Virus record (IMG/VR): IMGVR_UViG_3300046001_006231
Coordinates: 1 to 22,455 of that record
Source of the DNA: a virus
Strand: one strand, 5' to 3'
Length of the DNA: 22,455 nucleotides
The position numbers were made by a program, and so were the translations under genes. This document shows positions 1 through 7,432 of the stretch, piece after piece (positions within the stretch are counted from its first letter, which is position 1; the number at the start of each line of letters is the position of its first letter). Under the pieces are notes generated by a model. It made no database searches and was not told where the DNA came from. It saw nothing but the letters and a program-made list of their open reading frames with translations.

Positions 1-2
1 CC

Positions 3-710
3 GAACGCATGGTCAAGCACATCAAGCAAGGTTATGCCAAGGACGGCAAACTGACCGGTAAAGAAAAAGCCATTGCGTATGCCACCACATGGAAAGCACA
101 CAACCAGGGACAGGTAGAAGAGGCCAGCACAGATCTGGTCGGATTTCACTTGGATACCGAACGTGCGTACAATGCTGTAATGGAAAGATTTGGTGATGTG
201 GTTGAGCAAGACCAAGAGTCGGGCATGATGACTGTGCCGCGCCGCTACTGGCTGCAGCTGGAACAGGTTGCACATGATGCTGATGGTATTGGTGCTATCG
301 AAGCCGGCGGTGAAAAAATTGCAGTAGACGAAGTCGAAGAGTCTTACTGGCAGCCCCAGATTGATGAGGCCATTGCACAGGAAGATGTGCTGGACAAAGA
401 AAAGCGCCACCTGGGCGACTACCTGCAAAGTGTAGCTGATGCAGTCAAGCATGACGCTGCGCTATCCAGCAAAGACACACCGACCCACAGCGGTGACACA
501 ATTGGATCAGCAGTTAAGACTGTCACAACTGATGACGGACATGATCTCAAGATTCACGGTAACGAAGATGATGGCTTCCGTATCAGTATCAAGGGTCGTC
601 CCAGCAGGGTCAAGTTCAAGAGCCTAGACGAAGCCGGCATGGCATGTGAAATGTATCGCTCACATCGGCGCCACAAGCTGGAGTCAGCAGACTATATCGA
701 GGAGCAATGA
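3..710 (+). CDS. Hypothetical phage protein, 5' end cut by window edge
   Basis: The frame is open to the left edge, so this is probably the C-terminal part of a longer protein; the first visible ATG (position 9) need not be the start. The beginning reads MVKHIKQGYAKDGKL followed by TGKEKAIAYATTWKAHN. I recognise this kind of short helical motif from C-terminal or internal segments of proteins in marine T4-like phages, but I know of no function for it. The middle is acidic and low in hydrophobic residues, with a DEVEES-QPQIDEAIAQED stretch that is probably disordered or helical. The last 60 residues look like a small compact domain (GFRISIKGRPSRVKFKSLDEAGMA). There is no signal peptide or membrane segment. 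The stop overlaps the next start as ATGA, so the two are probably co-translated. A structural or scaffold role is possible but unproven. Confidence 0.6.
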   Translation, partial: ERMVKHIKQGYAKDGKLTGKEKAIAYATTWKAHNQGQVEEASTDLVGFHLDTERAYNAVMERFGDVVEQDQESGMMTVPRRYWLQLEQVAHDADGIGAIEAGGEKIAVDEVEESYWQPQIDEAIAQEDVLDKEKRHLGDYLQSVADAVKHDAALSSKDTPTHSGDTIGSAVKTVTTDDGHDLKIHGNEDDGFRISIKGRPSRVKFKSLDEAGMACEMYRSHRRHKLESADYIEEQ

Positions 711-859
711 TGATTGTTGATGACTTGTTTGAAGATGACCCTGCCAGTTTAGAGTTTATCAAACTGGTACAAGAAAGTGTACAACAGCAGGATGACATCC
801 GTGTTATCCAAAACATGCTATATAAAATGCGCTCTGAGCGCGAACAGAACCAAGCCTAG
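707..859 (+). CDS. Small hypothetical phage protein (50 aa)
   Basis: The ORF starts at the ATG inside an ATGA overlap with the upstream stop and ends at TAG 857-859. The product has 50 residues: an acidic N-terminus (MMIVDDLFEDDPASLEF) and then a predicted amphipathic helix rich in Q, R and E ending in MRSEREQNQA. A methionine follows the first one, so the start could be codon 2. The tight overlap and full use of the space before the next gap argue that it is real. I do not recognise a family. Small acidic-then-helical proteins of this type are common between phage structural or replication genes. No function is proposed. Confidence 0.55.
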   Translation: MMIVDDLFEDDPASLEFIKLVQESVQQQDDIRVIQNMLYKMRSEREQNQA

Positions 860-921
860 GACCGTTAAGGTGCGGTGGGCGGCTGCTGCCCGGGAATCAC
901 GGATTCGCTACCCTGTGGTCC
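859..921 (+). other. Inverted-repeat-rich gap, possible structured RNA
   Basis: This non-coding gap has nested complementary segments: GGACC 859-863 with GGTCC 917-921, GGT 869-871 with ACC 910-912, GGGC 877-880 with GCCC 888-891 (7-base loop), and GAATC 894-898 with GATTC 902-906 (3-base loop). Together these could form a closed three-way junction. There is no T-run after it, so it is not a standard terminator, and it does not fit a tRNA. A leader RNA of the following gene or chance pairing are both possible. It is also more GC-rich than the gene that follows. Confidence 0.3.
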
Positions 922-924
922 AAA

Positions 925-2061
925 GTGAGCATATATATTCACATGCTTGATAAATGGAATATGTTAGTGCCCCGGGAATGGACAGGTCGACCTAGTCAAT
1001 TAGACAATCGATGGTCCCAGGACTACTATGTACAGTGGTTAAAAAAATTTCCCGATACTTGGTATTTGGCCCTCTGGCAAAGATGGCCATCTTTGCCAGG
1101 GCTGGGCAAGTTAGATCTTCCATTAGGGTGTGATGGTTATATAGTAAGCTTCCACTTAGAGGCAGTGGATATCGAGTGGGTTAATCAACAAGCAAAACGA
1201 GTGCAAGCGCCGATTATTGTTTTGTCGGATTCGGAATATTACAACTGGCCTCATGCCAGTAATGTGTATCCTTTTACATACATATTCTGGCACTCACAGA
1301 TTAAAAAAATGTTAGAATGGTTTCCAAACCCTGGGTGGGATACCAAACGACAATATTTAACCAGTGCCTTTTGTAATCGTATTACACAAAGCAAGCTGCT
1401 GGTGTTTACTGCATTGGCAGAGTATATTGGAACAGATCAGTGCTTGCTCAAACTCAGCAACTGGGTAGAGGAGAAAAATGTTCACTATCGAGAGCCAACA
1501 GGTAACGAATTGTTAGACACTCTGGCCAATATATTTTGGGACAAATACGCAGGCCACCCCCGGGATATTGGGGACAGCTACACTGAAGACAAGAATTATC
1601 AACAGTACACAGCTGACCCATGGGGTGCAGCATATCAACAAGCTGCTATACACTTTACTAATGAAAGCCTGCACTACAGTTATATGGACAATGATCAAGG
1701 CAGATTCATTCGTCCCGGGCCGTTCATTACTGAAAAAACTCTCAAATGTCTAGTTGGCGGAACTGCATTTGTGCCTGTTGGACAATATGACACCTACGGT
1801 AGACTCTCACGTTTGGGGTTTCGATTTGATTATAAATTTGATACCAGTTGGGACTCAGATTCCGGTAACATCACGCGGTTAGCTAGCATTGTAAATTTGA
1901 TAAAACAGTTTTCTCAGTACAGTATCCAGGATCTTGTTGATGCTACTCAAGAATCTAGTCGTTACAACCAAGACTATATCATGTCCGGAGAGTTTGCCCG
2001 CCGGGCACAAGCTGAAAATATTGATATAGTTAGTACGATTTACCGACTTTTCATAAAATAG
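925..2061 (+). CDS. Glycosyltransferase-like protein with C-terminal TEKT segment
   Basis: The protein has 378 residues from a GTG at 925; an in-frame ATG at 943 (MLDKWNMLVP) is an equally good start, and neither has a clear ribosome site. The N-terminal half contains SDSEYYNWPH (about 101-110), and TKRQYLTSAFCNRITQSKLL (about 140-159) recalls the "cln R-R" block of GT10-like phage proteins. The C-terminal block FITEKTLKCLVGGTAFVPVG (about 267-286) then LGFRFDY resembles the nucleotide-sugar-binding region of family 10 fucosyltransferase-like enzymes (usual pattern: TEK, a GxxPV stretch, then LGF). It probably transfers a sugar from a nucleotide donor, but donor and acceptor are unknown. No membrane segment is visible. 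Its codon use is more AT-rich than the preceding gene. Family placement is by motif memory only, so the function is tentative. Confidence 0.6.
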   Translation: MSIYIHMLDKWNMLVPREWTGRPSQLDNRWSQDYYVQWLKKFPDTWYLALWQRWPSLPGLGKLDLPLGCDGYIVSFHLEAVDIEWVNQQAKRVQAPIIVLSDSEYYNWPHASNVYPFTYIFWHSQIKKMLEWFPNPGWDTKRQYLTSAFCNRITQSKLLVFTALAEYIGTDQCLLKLSNWVEEKNVHYREPTGNELLDTLANIFWDKYAGHPRDIGDSYTEDKNYQQYTADPWGAAYQQAAIHFTNESLHYSYMDNDQGRFIRPGPFITEKTLKCLVGGTAFVPVGQYDTYGRLSRLGFRFDYKFDTSWDSDSGNITRLASIVNLIKQFSQYSIQDLVDATQESSRYNQDYIMSGEFARRAQAENIDIVSTIYRLFIK

Positions 2062-2100
2062 CATTTGGCTCAATTGTTGGGATTAATGCTAGCTTTTCTT
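2059..2100 (+). terminator. Possible Rho-independent terminator
   Basis: TAGCATT (2059-2065, starting at the stop codon) is the exact complement of AATGCTA (2085-2091). The stem is followed by GC and then TTTTCTT (2094-2100). The 7-bp stem has a long 19-base loop and only two G-C pairs, so it would be weak. Its position just after a gene and before the dsbA promoter fits a transcription boundary. Confidence 0.4.
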
Positions 2101-2110
2101 CCAGGAATAC

Positions 2111-2139
2111 TGTATAATACGCTATAACTTACCTAGGAG
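2111..2139 (+). promoter_or_regulatory. dsbA promoter -10 (TGTATAATAC) and ribosome site
   Basis: TATAAT lies at 2113-2118 inside TGTATAATAC, 27 bases before the dsbA ATG. A recognisable -35 hexamer is absent at the usual distance (TAGCTT at 2090-2095). It shares TGTATAATA with the folE and queD promoters. AGGAG at 2135-2139 is a strong ribosome binding site, 6 bases before the ATG. Confidence 0.5.
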
Positions 2140-2145
2140 ATTTAC

Positions 2146-2406
2146 ATGGACACTCGAGTATTTTCTGGCGAACAAAAAGCCAAACTGGTTCAAATCATCA
2201 ACGAAGGCATGCAGATCATGCATGATGTTGAAACCCTCAACGCTGGTCTTTCGGAAACGGTCAAGGCCATTGCTGAAGAGCTAGAAATCAAACCCAATGT
2301 ACTAAAGAAGGCCATCCGCTTGGCACACAAAGCGGAATTTGGCAAAGAGAAACAGGATCACGACCTGCTGGAAACTATTCTGGAAACTGTAGGCCGAACA
2401 CTTTAA
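2146..2406 (+). CDS. dsbA: DsbA-like dsDNA-binding late-transcription protein
   Basis: The 86-residue product has the size (T4 DsbA is about 89) and the characteristic core of this T4-superfamily family: NAGLSETVKAIAEELEIKPNVLKKAIRLAHKAEF (about 33-66) and a C-terminal ILETVGRTL. In T4, DsbA is a small double-stranded-DNA-binding protein that binds near late promoters and enhances gp55/gp33/gp45-dependent late transcription. The region looks like a helix-turn-helix type fold with no membrane or export signal. It has its own -10 element and a strong AGGAG site, so it is expressed independently of the gene before it. Its presence near genes for the polymerase and the clamp, which is itself the mobile activator of T4 late transcription, fits this role. 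Assignment is from the recognised sequence pattern and size. Confidence 0.75.
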   Translation: MDTRVFSGEQKAKLVQIINEGMQIMHDVETLNAGLSETVKAIAEELEIKPNVLKKAIRLAHKAEFGKEKQDHDLLETILETVGRTL

Positions 2407-2427
2407 GGACACTGTTTTTTACTGTGA

Positions 2428-2444
2428 TGATAAATACTTTATCA
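2428..2444 (+). promoter_or_regulatory. Late-promoter-like box inside a perfect hairpin
   Basis: TGATAAA (2428-2434) and TTTATCA (2438-2444) form a perfect 7-bp stem with a 3-base loop. The sequence contains GATAAATA (2429-2436), one mismatch from the T4 late promoter TATAAATA. It lies 17 bases before the HNH endonuclease start. Whether it works as a promoter, an RNA hairpin or both is not known. Confidence 0.4.
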
Positions 2445-2461
2445 ATAATAGTAAAAAAACA

Positions 2462-3043
2462 ATGAAAAAAAGATCAGCAACACATCGATACTTGTATAAA
2501 AAATGGCATGGTCCTATTCCAATAGACGAATTTGGTCGCACGTATGATATTCATCATAAAGATGGAAATCACGAAAACAATTTGCCAGAAAATTTAGTAG
2601 CCGTTCCTATACAAGAACATTACAACATACATTATCAAAATCAGGATTATAGTGCATGTGTATTAATTGCATGTAGAATGAAGATGTCATCAGATGAGAT
2701 TTCAAAATTAAATTCGTTGGCCGCATGTAAAAGAGTCAACGAAGGAACTCATCATTGGTTAACAGAAGAGCATAGTAACAATGTTAAAGAAAGTATCAAA
2801 AGAAGAGTTGCTGATGGCACCTTTCATATGCTCGGTGGCGAAATTCAAAAAGACTTCCAACTAAAAAGAAGTTATAATAAAGAACATCAGTGGAATGGGT
2901 CTCAACACAATTATGATAAAATAAAAAACGGAACCCATTCATCACAAAAAGAATGGATTTGTCCACATTGTAATACATCAGGAAAAGGTTCAACTAATGC
3001 AAAACGGTGGCATTTTGATAACTGTAAAAATAAACAAGGATAA
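2462..3043 (+). CDS. Free-standing HNH homing endonuclease
   Basis: The product (193 residues) has an HNH core at about residues 29-58: YDIHHKDGNHENN, then NLVAVPIQEHYNIHY, with paired His 31-32, Asp34, Asn40 and the late His53/His57. The C-terminus carries a CxxC...HxxxC zinc-knuckle-like pattern (C167, C170, H184, C188). This architecture matches phage-type HNH homing endonucleases, which nick or cut a DNA site and are copied into uninfected alleles by recombination. The gene sits directly before the DNA polymerase gene, a well-known homing target. It is clearly more AT-rich than dsbA and most of the polymerase gene, and uses AAA/AGA codons, as expected of a recent arrival. No Shine-Dalgarno sequence is visible before the ATG. 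I infer the target lies in the adjacent polymerase region. Confidence 0.85.
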   Translation: MKKRSATHRYLYKKWHGPIPIDEFGRTYDIHHKDGNHENNLPENLVAVPIQEHYNIHYQNQDYSACVLIACRMKMSSDEISKLNSLAACKRVNEGTHHWLTEEHSNNVKESIKRRVADGTFHMLGGEIQKDFQLKRSYNKEHQWNGSQHNYDKIKNGTHSSQKEWICPHCNTSGKGSTNAKRWHFDNCKNKQG

Positions 3044-3045
3044 GA

Positions 3046-5706
3046 ATGTCATATATTGATGCGTTATTCGATCGTGAGCATGATCGAATTCATGTAGTTG
3101 AGAGAGTAAAAGGTAACAGAGTATATAAAGAATTTCCTGCAGAATATCGATTTTATTACGACGACCCCAAGGGCAAGTTTCGCAACATCTACGACAAGCC
3201 AGTAAGCCGGTTCAGCTCTCGCAACAACAAAGAGTTCCGCAAAGAAATGCGGGTACACTCGGGTAAAAACATCTACGAAGGTGATATCAACCCGGTGTTT
3301 CGTTGCTTGGAAGACAACTACAAGGGGCAAGACGGCCCGCCACTGCACACAGCATTTTTCGACATTGAGGTCGATTTTGATCCAGTCAAGGGTTATAGTC
3401 GACCGGATGATCCGTTTAATCCTATCACAGCGATCTCGGTCTACCTGGACTGGATGGATCAATTGATCACACTGGTGGTCCCGCCCAAGCGCATGAGTGC
3501 CGAAACTGCACAAGAGATTGCAGCCGAGTTTCCCAACACATTTGTGTTTTGGGAGGAAGCTGAACTGCTGAAAACGTTTATGTCTTTGATTGAAGATGCC
3601 GACGTGCTTAGTGGTTGGAACAGTGAGGGATACGATATTCCATACACTGTCAATCGTGTAATCAAACTGTTGAGCAAGGACGATACCCGTAAGTTTTGCC
3701 TTTGGGAACAACTGCCCAAGCCAAGAATGTTCGAGCGCTTTGGTGCCGAGAACATGACATATGACTTGGTTGGCCGTGTTCACCTGGACTATATGCAACT
3801 GTACCGCAAGTACACCTATGAAGAGCGACACAGCTACAGCTTGGATGCTATCTTGGAATATGAGGGACTGGCAGGCAAGACCAAGTACGAGGGCACACTA
3901 GATCAGCTGTATAACCAGAACTGGAAAACTTTTATCGAGTACAACCGGCAGGACGTGGTTGGTCTTGCCAACATCGATAAGAAACTTAGATTCCTGGATC
4001 TAGCCAACACCCTGGCGCATGAAAACACTGTGTTGCTGCAAACCACAATGGGTGCAGTGGCAGTGACCGAGCAAGCAATTATCAATGAAGCCCATGAACG
4101 TGGGCTAGTAGTTCCTAACCGTAAAGAGAGACTTAATGACAGTGATACACAAGCGGCAGGTGCCTATGTTGCTACGCCCAAAAAAGGAATCCATGAATAC
4201 ATCGGTTCCATTGACATCAACTCGCTCTATCCCTCGGCTATTCGCGCCCTCAACATGGGCCCAGAAACCATTGTTGGACAGCTCAGAAGCACAGCAACCG
4301 ACAACTTAATCCAGGAACGCATGGCCCGGGGAGATAGTTTTGCAGCATCCTGGGACGGTTTGTTTGCCACACTAGAGTACACTGCTGTGATGGAGCAGCA
4401 GCGGGGCACTGAGATTACCATTGACTGGCAAGATGGCAACAGCTCTGTGCACTCGGCTGCCGAGGTATGGAAGGCTGTGTTTGACAGCAACCAACCTTGG
4501 ATCCTAAGCGCGAATGGCACTATCTTTACCTATGAGAAAGAAGGTGTAATCCCAGGCCTGCTCAAGCGTTGGTATGCAGAACGTAAACAAATGCAGGCCA
4601 AGCTGAGGGAATGCACAGACAAGACAGAAGAAGAATACTGGGACAAGCGACAGTTGGTCAAGAAGATTAACTTGAACAGCCTGTATGGTGCTATTTTGAA
4701 TCCTGGTTGTAGATTCTTTGACAAGCGTATTGGGCAAAGTACTACACTGACTGGACGTAGTATTGCCAAGCACATGGATGCTCATGTAAATGAATGTGTG
4801 ACCGGCAAGTACGATCATGCCGGCGCCGCTATCATTTACGGTGATACAGACAGTTGTTACTTTTCTGCTTGGCCCATGCTCAAGGATGATGTGGAAGCAG
4901 GGCGCATGGAATGGGACAAGGATATCTGCGTGGCACTGTATGATAGCATCGCCGAACAGGTCAACCAAAGCTTTCCGGGATTCATGGAGCAAGCATTCCA
5001 TTGTCCCAGAGAAATGGGCAGTGTTATCAAGGGCGGTCGAGAGATTGTTGCCAGCAAGGGCTTGTTCATTACCAAGAAGCGGTACGCTGTGCTTTACTAT
5101 GACAAGGAAGGCAAGCGTCTTGACGTCAACGGCTATCCAGGTAAGGTCAAGGCCATGGGCCTGGATCTCAAGAGGTCAGACACTCCCAAGGTAGTACAGG
5201 AATTCCTTAGTGAGATCCTGGAGAATGTGCTAACTGGTCATAGTCGTGCAGACGTGATTGAGAAGATTCGAGCATTCAAATATGTGTTCATGGAAAGGCC
5301 CGCGTGGGAAAAAGGAACACCCAAGCGTGTAAACAACTTGACCAAGTATGGCGAGGCAGAGCTAAAGGAAGGCAGAGCCAACATGCCCGGACATGTGCGT
5401 GCTGCACTTAACTGGAATACTATGCGACGCATGAATAGTGATAATTACAGCATGCAAATTATTGACGGCATGAAAACAATTGTTTGCAAGCTAAAATCCA
5501 ACGCCCTGGGTTGGACTTCAATCGGTTATCCCACAGACGAAATGCACTTGCCACAGTGGTTCCGGGACTTGCCATTTGATGATGGCTTGATGGAAACTAC
5601 AATTATCGACAGCAAGGTATCCAACTTGTTGGGTGTACTGAACTGGGACATTAGTCAGGCCACTAACACAGAGAATACATTTCAATCACTATTTGAGTTC
5701 ACATGA
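3046..5706 (+). CDS. 43: Family B DNA polymerase (T4 gp43 type)
   Basis: The replicative polymerase has 886 residues; T4 gp43 has 898. The 3'-5' exonuclease motifs are complete: DIE (D106, E108), WNSEGYDIPY (N192, D197) and YNRQD (D303). The polymerase motifs are also complete: A, SIDINSLYPS (D390); B, KKINLNSLYG (K540, N544, Y547); C, YGDTDS (D600, D602); and KKRY at 677-680. The C-terminus, FQSLFEFT, looks like a clamp-binding peptide. It is therefore expected to be an active, proofreading enzyme working with the clamp encoded downstream. The start ATG is 2 bases after the HNH stop, with AGGA just upstream. The first 37 codons are AT-rich like the HNH gene, and base use changes sharply near position 3157. 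The stop overlaps the next start as ATGA. Confidence 0.97.
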   Translation: MSYIDALFDREHDRIHVVERVKGNRVYKEFPAEYRFYYDDPKGKFRNIYDKPVSRFSSRNNKEFRKEMRVHSGKNIYEGDINPVFRCLEDNYKGQDGPPLHTAFFDIEVDFDPVKGYSRPDDPFNPITAISVYLDWMDQLITLVVPPKRMSAETAQEIAAEFPNTFVFWEEAELLKTFMSLIEDADVLSGWNSEGYDIPYTVNRVIKLLSKDDTRKFCLWEQLPKPRMFERFGAENMTYDLVGRVHLDYMQLYRKYTYEERHSYSLDAILEYEGLAGKTKYEGTLDQLYNQNWKTFIEYNRQDVVGLANIDKKLRFLDLANTLAHENTVLLQTTMGAVAVTEQAIINEAHERGLVVPNRKERLNDSDTQAAGAYVATPKKGIHEYIGSIDINSLYPSAIRALNMGPETIVGQLRSTATDNLIQERMARGDSFAASWDGLFATLEYTAVMEQQRGTEITIDWQDGNSSVHSAAEVWKAVFDSNQPWILSANGTIFTYEKEGVIPGLLKRWYAERKQMQAKLRECTDKTEEEYWDKRQLVKKINLNSLYGAILNPGCRFFDKRIGQSTTLTGRSIAKHMDAHVNECVTGKYDHAGAAIIYGDTDSCYFSAWPMLKDDVEAGRMEWDKDICVALYDSIAEQVNQSFPGFMEQAFHCPREMGSVIKGGREIVASKGLFITKKRYAVLYYDKEGKRLDVNGYPGKVKAMGLDLKRSDTPKVVQEFLSEILENVLTGHSRADVIEKIRAFKYVFMERPAWEKGTPKRVNNLTKYGEAELKEGRANMPGHVRAALNWNTMRRMNSDNYSMQIIDGMKTIVCKLKSNALGWTSIGYPTDEMHLPQWFRDLPFDDGLMETTIIDSKVSNLLGVLNWDISQATNTENTFQSLFEFT

Positions 5707-6659
5707 AACTTAGCTCTATAATTGACTATAGAAATTTGTTAGCACGACTGGACCCCGCCGACACAGATCTTTTGATTAATAGTCACCTTGGCCCAGTGCT
5801 GTACAGTATTGGAGCTAGCGTAGTGCAGTTCCCGGATTTGCTAGAACAGCTTAATCGTGACCGTGATCAGATACACGGTGCGTTTATGAAATTTCGATCC
5901 ACTGTTCGTGAAATAAGAGAACAACTGCAAGGCTTAATTGATCAGTTAGAGCCAACTTATTTCACGAATAGCTTTGAACTCTATAAATCAAGTCAGCATG
6001 TAGACAATCCCGAATATTTGCTTAATCGACATCCCGACTTATCACAAGACGCAGTTGATTACATTCGTAGTAGACTTCGATTGCTTTCTGACTGGCACCA
6101 CCCAGCAATGGTTATTCGCCCAGGACAAGCAGACTGGATCGAAGACTTGGTTGGATCAGATCCGTTGTATCTAGTTGACTATTGTGAAGAAATGATTCGG
6201 CCAACACTAAATCGTTTCCGAGAAGAATATCAGAGGCGACTGCAGGTTTATATTGAGCCACGTGACGGTGATTCTATAGTGCTAGAATCTCTACCACAAT
6301 CGCAGTTTGGATTAGTTGTTGCGTTGTACTATTTCAATTTCATGCCCATGGAACGTGTTGGCCAGTATCTAACTGAAATATTCAACAAGCTCAAGCCGGG
6401 CGGAAGTCTACTAATGACCTTCAATGATTGTGATATTGGTGGCGGCGTCGAACTGGCTGAACGCAGCTATATGTGCTACACGCCCGGGCACATGATCAAG
6501 ACACTAGCAAAAACTCTTGGGTTCGAAATAACCCAATGGTATTATTTAGAAAAAGCCAATGCTTTAGTAGAACTAAGGCGTCCAGGGCGACTTACATCAC
6601 TGCGCGGAGGCCAAAGCCTGGGCAAAATTATACCGAAACCTGTTGTAAATTCTAAATAA
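5703..6659 (+). CDS. Putative SAM-dependent methyltransferase with helical N-terminus
   Basis: The product has 318 residues. The first 85 or so are predicted helical (NRDRDQIHGAFMKFRS...IREQLQGL), suggesting a coiled coil. The remainder resembles a class I Rossmann methyltransferase: strand-like AMVIRPGQADW (about 135-145), YLVDYCEEMI (about 156-165, acidic end of strand 2), QFGLVVALYYFNFM (201-214), and LKPGGSLLMTFNDCD (230-243), the typical post-motif III turn. The usual glycine-rich motif I is degenerate (VIRPGQ), so SAM binding is less certain. The start lies in an ATGA overlap with the polymerase gene, so translation of the two is probably coupled. The C-terminal 25 residues are basic. 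The substrate is unknown; a role in DNA or nucleotide modification is suggested only by position. Confidence 0.55.
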   Translation: MKLSSIIDYRNLLARLDPADTDLLINSHLGPVLYSIGASVVQFPDLLEQLNRDRDQIHGAFMKFRSTVREIREQLQGLIDQLEPTYFTNSFELYKSSQHVDNPEYLLNRHPDLSQDAVDYIRSRLRLLSDWHHPAMVIRPGQADWIEDLVGSDPLYLVDYCEEMIRPTLNRFREEYQRRLQVYIEPRDGDSIVLESLPQSQFGLVVALYYFNFMPMERVGQYLTEIFNKLKPGGSLLMTFNDCDIGGGVELAERSYMCYTPGHMIKTLAKTLGFEITQWYYLEKANALVELRRPGRLTSLRGGQSLGKIIPKPVVNSK

Positions 6660-6686
6660 CTGTAATACAATTAACCCATATAGGAG
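6643..6686 (+). promoter_or_regulatory. Sliding-clamp promoter, late-like box and ribosome site
   Basis: TTGTAA (6643-6648) and TACAAT (6666-6671) are separated by exactly 17 bases, a good sigma70-type pair. Within the spacer lies TCTAAATA (6651-6658), one mismatch from the T4 late promoter TATAAATA; the same octamer occurs in the folE promoter. AGGAG at 6682-6686 is a strong ribosome site, 8 bases before the clamp ATG. This is one of very few gaps in a tightly packed block, which supports it being a real start of transcription. Confidence 0.55.
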
Positions 6687-6694
6687 AACTTATA

Positions 6695-7426
6695 ATGAGA
6701 GATTATCTACTTGACTTAGTCGAGCACACGTTTGATCTTGGCTGCATTGATTTGATCAAAACCACCGGTACTGACCAAGACACTATCATTGATGGATTGT
6801 CAGAAGATCGCAAAGTGGTTGTACAAGGGAAGTTTTTGACCCCGGTGGCAGAATTCATTGGCACATTTGGCATGCCAAATCTTAACAAGCTCAAAATTAT
6901 TTTGAATTTGCAAGAGTACCGCGAAGGTGCTGATATTACTGTGTCGCGGCAGGATCGCAACGGCGAGGCCGTGCCAGTAGGCCTACACTTTCAAAATGCT
7001 GCCAAGGACTTTACGAATGACTACCGGTTCATGACATCGGAGATCATTGCAGAAAAGCTCAAGACCATGAAGTTCAAGGTTCCGGCCTGGCACATCGAGT
7101 TCGAGCCCAGCGTTGCTTCCTTGTTAAGACTTAAAATGCAGGCTCAGGCCAACGCAGAAGAAGACACTTTCCAGGTTCGGACTGACAAGGGAGACTTGAA
7201 GTTCATGTTCGGTGACCACAGCACACATGCTGGTGAATTTGTTTTCCAGGCCGGAGTATCGGGCGTGCTCAAGCGTTCATGGTCATATCCCAAGGCACAG
7301 GTGATTAGTATTCTTAATCTTACCGGGGACAAGATTATCCGCATCAGTGATGACGGGGCTGCACAGATCACTGTGAATTCGGGTATTGCTGAATACAACT
7401 ACATCCTACCCGCAATGGGCAAGTAA
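6695..7426 (+). CDS. 45: DNA polymerase sliding clamp (T4 gp45 type)
   Basis: The product has 243 residues; T4 gp45 has 228. It shows the pattern of T4-superfamily clamps: alternating beta strands throughout, FIGTFGMPNLNKLKIILNL in the first half (about 48-66), EFEPSVASLLRLKMQA in the middle, and the C-terminal block KIIRISDDGAAQITVNSGIAEYNYILPA, which I recognise from clamps of marine T4-like phages. It would form a trimeric ring that holds the polymerase on DNA and, in T4, also activates late transcription. It has its own promoter and a strong AGGAG site. The DpdA-family gene starts only 6 bases after its stop with no ribosome site of its own, so the two are likely co-translated. Clamp loader genes (44/62) are not in the window. 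Confidence 0.8.
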   Translation: MRDYLLDLVEHTFDLGCIDLIKTTGTDQDTIIDGLSEDRKVVVQGKFLTPVAEFIGTFGMPNLNKLKIILNLQEYREGADITVSRQDRNGEAVPVGLHFQNAAKDFTNDYRFMTSEIIAEKLKTMKFKVPAWHIEFEPSVASLLRLKMQAQANAEEDTFQVRTDKGDLKFMFGDHSTHAGEFVFQAGVSGVLKRSWSYPKAQVISILNLTGDKIIRISDDGAAQITVNSGIAEYNYILPAMGK

Positions 7427-7432
7427 CTGCCA

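Noticed and set aside
859-931. Possible tRNA in the gap
   Set aside because: No 7-bp acceptor stem, no T-loop GTTC pattern, and wrong spacing between stems.
3064-3831. 255-codon open frame on the minus strand
   Set aside because: It lies fully inside the polymerase gene, whose motifs are unmistakable; no ribosome site or recognisable protein pattern. Treated as a shadow frame.
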